Below, piece by piece: positions 55,387 through 60,000 of a stretch of DNA of 60,000 bases. Under the pieces are notes generated by a model. That model was not told where the DNA came from, made no database searches, and saw nothing but the letters and a program-made list of their open reading frames with translations. Both the position numbers and the translations under genes were made by a program. Each line of letters opens with the position of its first letter. Within the stretch, counting starts at the first letter, position 1. Source of the DNA: Bolinopsis microptera. Taxonomy: Eukaryota; Ctenophora; Tentaculata; Lobata; Bolinopsidae. The DNA lies in NCBI RefSeq assembly GCF_026151205.1, contig NC_087082.1, positions 4,507,408 to 4,567,407 of the forward strand, read 5' to 3'.

Positions 55387-56979
55387 ATTGGAACCATCAA
55401 GGGGAATGAAATTAAATTATTGGATGCCAGGAACTAGAAATAAATATACTGGAATACTGTGATTCCATGGAGAGGCCTAATTCTAATTGGAACCATCAAG
55501 GGGAATGAAATTAAATTATTGGATGCCAGGAACTAGAAATAAATATACTGGAATACTGTGATTCCATGGAGAGGCCTAATTCTAATTGGAACCATCAAGG
55601 GGAATGAAATTAAATTATTGGATGCCAGGAACTAGAAATAAATATACTGGAATACTGTGTTCCCATGGAGAGGTCTAATTCTAATTGGAACCATCAAGGG
55701 GAATGAAATTAAATTATTGGATGCCAGGAACTAGAAATAAATATACTGGAATACTGTGTTCCCATGGAGAGGTCTAATTCTAATTGGAACCATCAAGGGG
55801 AATGAAATTAAATTATTGGATGCCAGGAACTAGAAATAAATATACTGGAATACTGTGATTCCATGGAGAGGCCTAATTCTAATTGGAACCATCAAGGGGA
55901 ATGAAATTAAATTATTGGATGCCAGGAACTAGAAATAAATATACTGGAATACTGTGTTCCCATGGAGAGGTCTAATTCTAATTGGAACCATCAAGGGGAA
56001 TGAAATTAAATTATTGGATGCCAGGAACTAGAAATAAATATACTGGAATACTGTGATTCCATGGAGAGGCCTAATTCTAATTGGAACCATCAAGGGGAAT
56101 GAAATTAAATTATTGGATGCCAGGAACTAGAAATAAATATACTGGAATACTGTGATTCCATGGAGAGGCCTAATTCTAATTGGAACCATCAAGGGGAATG
56201 AAATTAAATTATTGGATGCCAGGAACTAGAAATAAATATACTGGAATACTGTGTTCCCATGGAGAGGTCTAATTCTAATTGGAACCATCAAGGGGAATGA
56301 AATTAAATTATTGGATGCCAGGAACTAGAAATAAATATACTGGAATACTGTGTTCCCATGGAGAGGTCTAATTCTAATTGGAACCATCAAGGGGAATGAA
56401 ATTAAATTATTGGATGCCAGGAACTAGAAATAAATATACTGGAATACTGTGATTCCATGGAGAGGCCTAATTCTAATTGGAACCATCAAGGGGAATGAAA
56501 TTAAATTATTGGATGCCAGGAACTAGAAATAAATATACTGGAATACTGTGTTTCCATGGAGAGGTCTAATTCTAATTGGAACCATCAAGGGGAATGAAAT
56601 TAAATTATTGGATGCCAGGAACTAGAAATAAATATACTGGAATACTGTGATTCCATGGAGAGGTCTAATTCTAATTGGAACCATCAAGGGGAATGAAATT
56701 AAATTATTGGATGCCAGGAACTAGAAATAAATATACTGGAATACTGTGTTCCCATGGAGAGGTCTAATTCTAATTGGAACCATCAAGGGGAATGAAATTA
56801 AATTATTGGATGCCAGGAACTAGAAATAAATATACTGGAATACTGTGATTCCATGGAGAGGCCTAATTCTAATTGGAACCATCAAGGGGAATGAAATTAA
56901 ATTATTGGATGCCAGGAACTAGAAATAAATATACTGGAATACTGTGTTTCCATGGAGAGGTCTAATTCTAATTGGAACC
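55387..56979. repeat. Satellite: 16 copies of a 99-bp monomer
   Basis: ATTGGAACCATCAAGG recurs every 99 bp from 55387 to 56971 (16 complete monomers and a 9-bp stub). Copies are almost identical, differing mainly at GATTCC/GTTCCC/GTTTCC before ATGG and at GGCC/GGTC after it. These variants define an ordered pattern (see findings). Confidence 0.97.
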
Positions 56980-57550
56980 CTGAGGTCCCCAAGTAATGTT
57001 AGTGCGCGCGCTGCCGACATTTCAACGCGCCGCACAAACTAGCATTCTTGTTTCGCAGAGCATTGATCTCGATGAGTTGACATCGTCAATTAAGAAAAAT
57101 ACATAATATCTTTGATGTTTGTGTTACTGGGCCGCGCTCAGCCCATGTCATTCCGCCAAATCTCTATGTTTATGAACATGATATACAATATAGATAGCTT
57201 GAGGTCCCCAGCCCCAGGTAAATGTTTGTGATACGCAACATGTATCAAGAAGGTTATTGTTAAGTCTAAGATAAGACTAAGGATTTAAATACGGTTTATT
57301 TTGTTAGGCTGTTAAACCGTTAACGGGTGATAGTGATACTCGTTGGAGGACGTGGCCGCTTCGACGCGCCGCGCAAACTAGCATTCTCGATGGGTTGACA
57401 CCGTCAATCAACAATTAAGATACTCGTAAAATATTTGTTCCAAGACACAAGACCGTCGTTACTGGGCCGCGCTCAGCCTGTCATTCCGCCGAATCTCTAT
57501 TCTTTTTCTATGAACATAATCAATAATAGCCTGAGGTCCCCAGGTAAGAG
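56980..57550 (+). mobile_element. MITE family A copies, with a longer shared unit
   Basis: A 17-bp right end (CTGAGGTCCCCAAGTAA) touches the satellite. Two full copies lie at about 57124-57221 and 57459-57546. Each is preceded by a related 100-bp stretch (ACGCGCCGC.CAAACTAGCATTCT, then GTTGACA.CGTCAAT) at 57027-57092 and 57359-57418, showing that the true unit is about 190-200 bp. Confidence 0.75.
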
Positions 57551-58480
57551 GGCTATTAACCGGCTAACAGCCGGTTGGCATTGTATTTGTACTTGTTTGC
57601 CGTATAAAATTAAACTTACATTGAATTTGACAGATGACATTGTTCACAGTTCACACTGTGCACTAGCTGAACACTCTTAATTTTAGGCAGCGTCCAACAT
57701 GACAAATTTAGATCCAAAATTTCGTGCCAAGTAAAGCGAATAGAAGACTTATACTTAGACTCATTATTAAATTTTAACGAACGGCAGATTCACAGTACCT
57801 GTACAGTAGATTTGAGTTAGTCATGTTGATGTAGGCCGGTATATTACGAGTGTTATCCACTAATAACTCTAACTCTAACTCTAAACGATGTATCATGGCC
57901 AATGACTCCATTCTCGGCTTCTTTTCAACAAGTGAATGCATAATGGGTCTCCGTCTAGAAATCTCTGCGGACCCTATTTCTTATTACTGCTCAGTAACTG
58001 AGGGAAGATATAATCACTGAGGGAAGATATAATCACTATCACATCAAAATTGGAGTGTTCTGGACTAATCAACTGTTATTGTTACTGATTTCAATGACCC
58101 TAATCATCCCAGTAACTCTGCAATCTTTTGTCAGGACACAGCGGTTATTTATTGTTGAGAGAAGGTAAATGGCTGGTTCGATAGCCCGGTGAGGGGCTTC
58201 TTAGAAATGATTATAATTGTCTGAACTCATTTATGTATCAAATTGGTGAGAGTGGTCCGATGTCGTGCAGGTACTGAATACTGATCGTTATAATTTATAC
58301 GGTTCACACATCAGCATATAATATGCTATATTGCTCTGCCGTTAAGTAATGATGCAGCTCTGAGCTCGGACCATATTCAATATTATCAACGGCAGCATCT
58401 TAGAGAGTCATTACAGTCGCATGTTTCACCCTTGCAAGACGTACTCTGAACGTGAACAGTACTAAATTACCCCAATACAC
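57551..58480. other. No gene seen
   Basis: AT-rich. Small repeats: AACTCT microsatellite at about 57862-57885 and a 20-bp direct duplication (CTGAGGGAAGATATAATCA) at 57998-58037. Confidence 0.5.
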
Positions 58481-58487
58481 TGCCCAT

Positions 58488-58560
58488 CACGTGACTTCCA
58501 TAACAGCTCCTGATTGGTCGAATGTCCTCACTTCACGTCCCTGATTGGCTGTCCGACCCT
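58488..58560. promoter_or_regulatory. Promoter-like block: CACGTGAC plus two inverted CCAAT boxes
   Basis: CACGTG at 58488, ATTGG at 58513 and 58544, all in a locally GC-richer segment. This is a common layout of TATA-less promoters using USF-type and NF-Y factors. No downstream coding exon was recognised. Confidence 0.4.
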
Positions 58561-59594
58561 CACAGTCACACAGATCATCGGTGAAACCTCACGAAAGCCA
58601 GCGACTGGGACTGCAGCCGAGCCCCTTATCAGTCTACCTTGTCATCAGATGGAGCTGGTGCTGTCAGCGGAGTGAGAACCTGGATGAGAAACGTTCAGTA
58701 AATCTCGTGTTAGTGAGAAATATACTGCCGGGGCAAACAGAGCCATCGTTCTTTGCTTTTATTGGCGCTGTTAAAACATCTTAATGTCTTATCAGGACTT
58801 GGCAGAGGGATGTGGCGGCTATTATTAGCTTGGTCTCTTCGGCACTAGAAGTAGAACCACTTAAAAGCTCGCCATCACTTTTGATATCGTATCAAATCTA
58901 ATGATAAAATGATTGGGAAACTTTGACTAGCTGAGTGCAGTGGTTGTGTGGTGTTGTTTACCATGTTTGGGCACGTGTTCTTGATTAAAAGCTGAAATTA
59001 AAGATCAAAGACATCACAGTATTAGAGTCTCAGTTTTGGCGGGAATTATTTATATTGTGCACATGCGCATGGAACTTGAGCCTGTGGTATTGTTATTCCC
59101 TATTATCATGGAGCTGTAAGTATTGCCATTGTGACCACTTTGTCAACTCATATTACATATACAGAAATATTATTTAGAAATGTTGCAATAAAGTGCAAGA
59201 ACAAGTGCCCATATTACACGCACGTAATACACTTTTATTACAGTAATCTAGACCACAGGAGGTTAGAAAGTTGTAAAAGAGATCGACACATGGCACATGC
59301 CCACAATGTTTGTCGGGCAGGACTAGACTAGCCCCAGTTAAAATATCTGGAATTTGGCAGTGTTTTCCCTGCCATTATGGCAGTGGTTTTACCGCCCCAG
59401 TAATAGGCATCGTTACAACCACAACCCACATGAGGAAAGTACTAATAATTACCCGCAGTTTTCCAACAATTCCATTTACAAACTCCCTTAGTTTCCCCAT
59501 TTACAATTTAACAGACACCATTCTCAGTCCAGATTGGTGCAGCAACAGACAATTATATATCATCTCCCTTGTTATAGAGCACAGAACTTTCAAA

Positions 59595-59984
59595 CACGTG
59601 CTAGAGTAGCTCACTGATTAACACTATTCTGATTGATAAGTGTGCACGTGACCTAGTTATGGATTGTACCCCACAATCTTTGCACCTTGAGAAGAAAACC
59701 TTGTAAGGAGGATCTGTCAGCCCCGGTCTTCCTAGTGTAGTAATCACTACTGAGCTGGGCACTGTAATTGTGCAGTCTGGCTTGCACGTGGCACGCTATT
59801 TGTTACCATGACAACACACTCAGACGTCTCTTCCTGCAGCTCACGTGATTGTCAAGTCACGTGGTACAATTCCCGGGTCCTGGTTAGTGGGACAGGGCCC
59901 AGCTGGCCTGTGATTGGAGGGGGATCCAGCGTGATTTGAGAAGATATTTGGCTGGCCCCTGAAGCCGTCTGAAGGGATATAATA
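59595..59984 (+). promoter_or_regulatory. Candidate promoter at right edge
   Basis: CACGTG at 59595, 59645, 59785, 59842 and 59858, an inverted CCAAT box at 59913 and a TATAATA box at about 59978. Spacing suggests a plus-strand start just beyond the window. Confidence 0.45.
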
Positions 59985-60000
59985 CTCTGTACAGTGAGCA

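Noticed and set aside
55387-56979. CRISPR array or multi-copy gene
   Set aside because: Monomers are contiguous with no spacers and have no conserved long reading frame.
58545-58784. Open frame after the promoter-like block
   Set aside because: No domain, low complexity, and no splice-linked continuation that I could support.

Overview
This is an intron-rich, AT-rich animal genomic window crowded with transposable elements. A complete ABCC4/MRP4-type transporter, a two-SRCR/GCC-repeat membrane receptor and a single-copy-looking short-chain dehydrogenase are the recognisable host genes. The SRCR plus GCC2/GCC3-like architecture and the mix of Ty3/gypsy, several non-LTR lineages, Merlin-, MULE- and hAT-like DNA elements suggest a marine invertebrate, perhaps a ctenophore or cnidarian. 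The taxon is an inference; no rRNA or mitochondrial sequence is present to settle it.

Layout. 1-4 kb: minus-strand Ty3/gypsy element (gag, pol) running off the left edge, with a clear -1 frameshift site between gag and pol. 5.3-8.4 kb: an inverted-repeat element containing a non-LTR 3' end, then an intact ORF1-like gene. 8.7-22.1 kb: almost gene-free, holding MITEs, microsatellites, a foldback element and a LINE fragment. 22.1-25.7 kb: a small secreted Cys-rich ORF and the SRCR/GCC receptor (both minus). 26.4-27.3 kb: a second ORF1-like gene (plus). 28-30 kb: dispersed repeats and a truncated Merlin-like transposase. 30.2-39.6 kb: the 27-exon ABCC gene (minus). 40.8-41.5 kb: a hAT-like MITE inserted in a CACGTG-rich duplicated block. 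42.0-43.4 kb: the SDR gene (minus). 43.9-46.2 kb: MITEs and a LINE fragment. 48-51 kb: an internally deleted MULE carrying a 5'-truncated LINE. 51.3-52.3 kb: a decayed transposase-derived gene. 53-55.4 kb: a perfect 100-bp palindrome and a MITE family. 55.4-57 kb: a 16-copy 99-bp satellite with higher-order order. 58.5-60 kb: promoter-like DNA with seven CACGTG sites and a TATA-like box at the right edge.

The host genes do not form a pathway: efflux transport, surface recognition and redox metabolism are simply neighbours. Three host loci (receptor near 23.56 kb, transporter near 32.43 kb, SDR exon 2/3 junction) each show a one-base frame problem while both sides remain well conserved. That points to residual assembly indels or recent disabling alleles. 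The strongest structural items are the gag/pol slippery site, two hAT insertions with exact 8-bp target duplications (one with an empty-site paralogue beside it), the MULE/LINE nest, the zero-spacer palindrome, the ordered satellite, and the pair of reverse-transcriptase-less ORF1-like genes.
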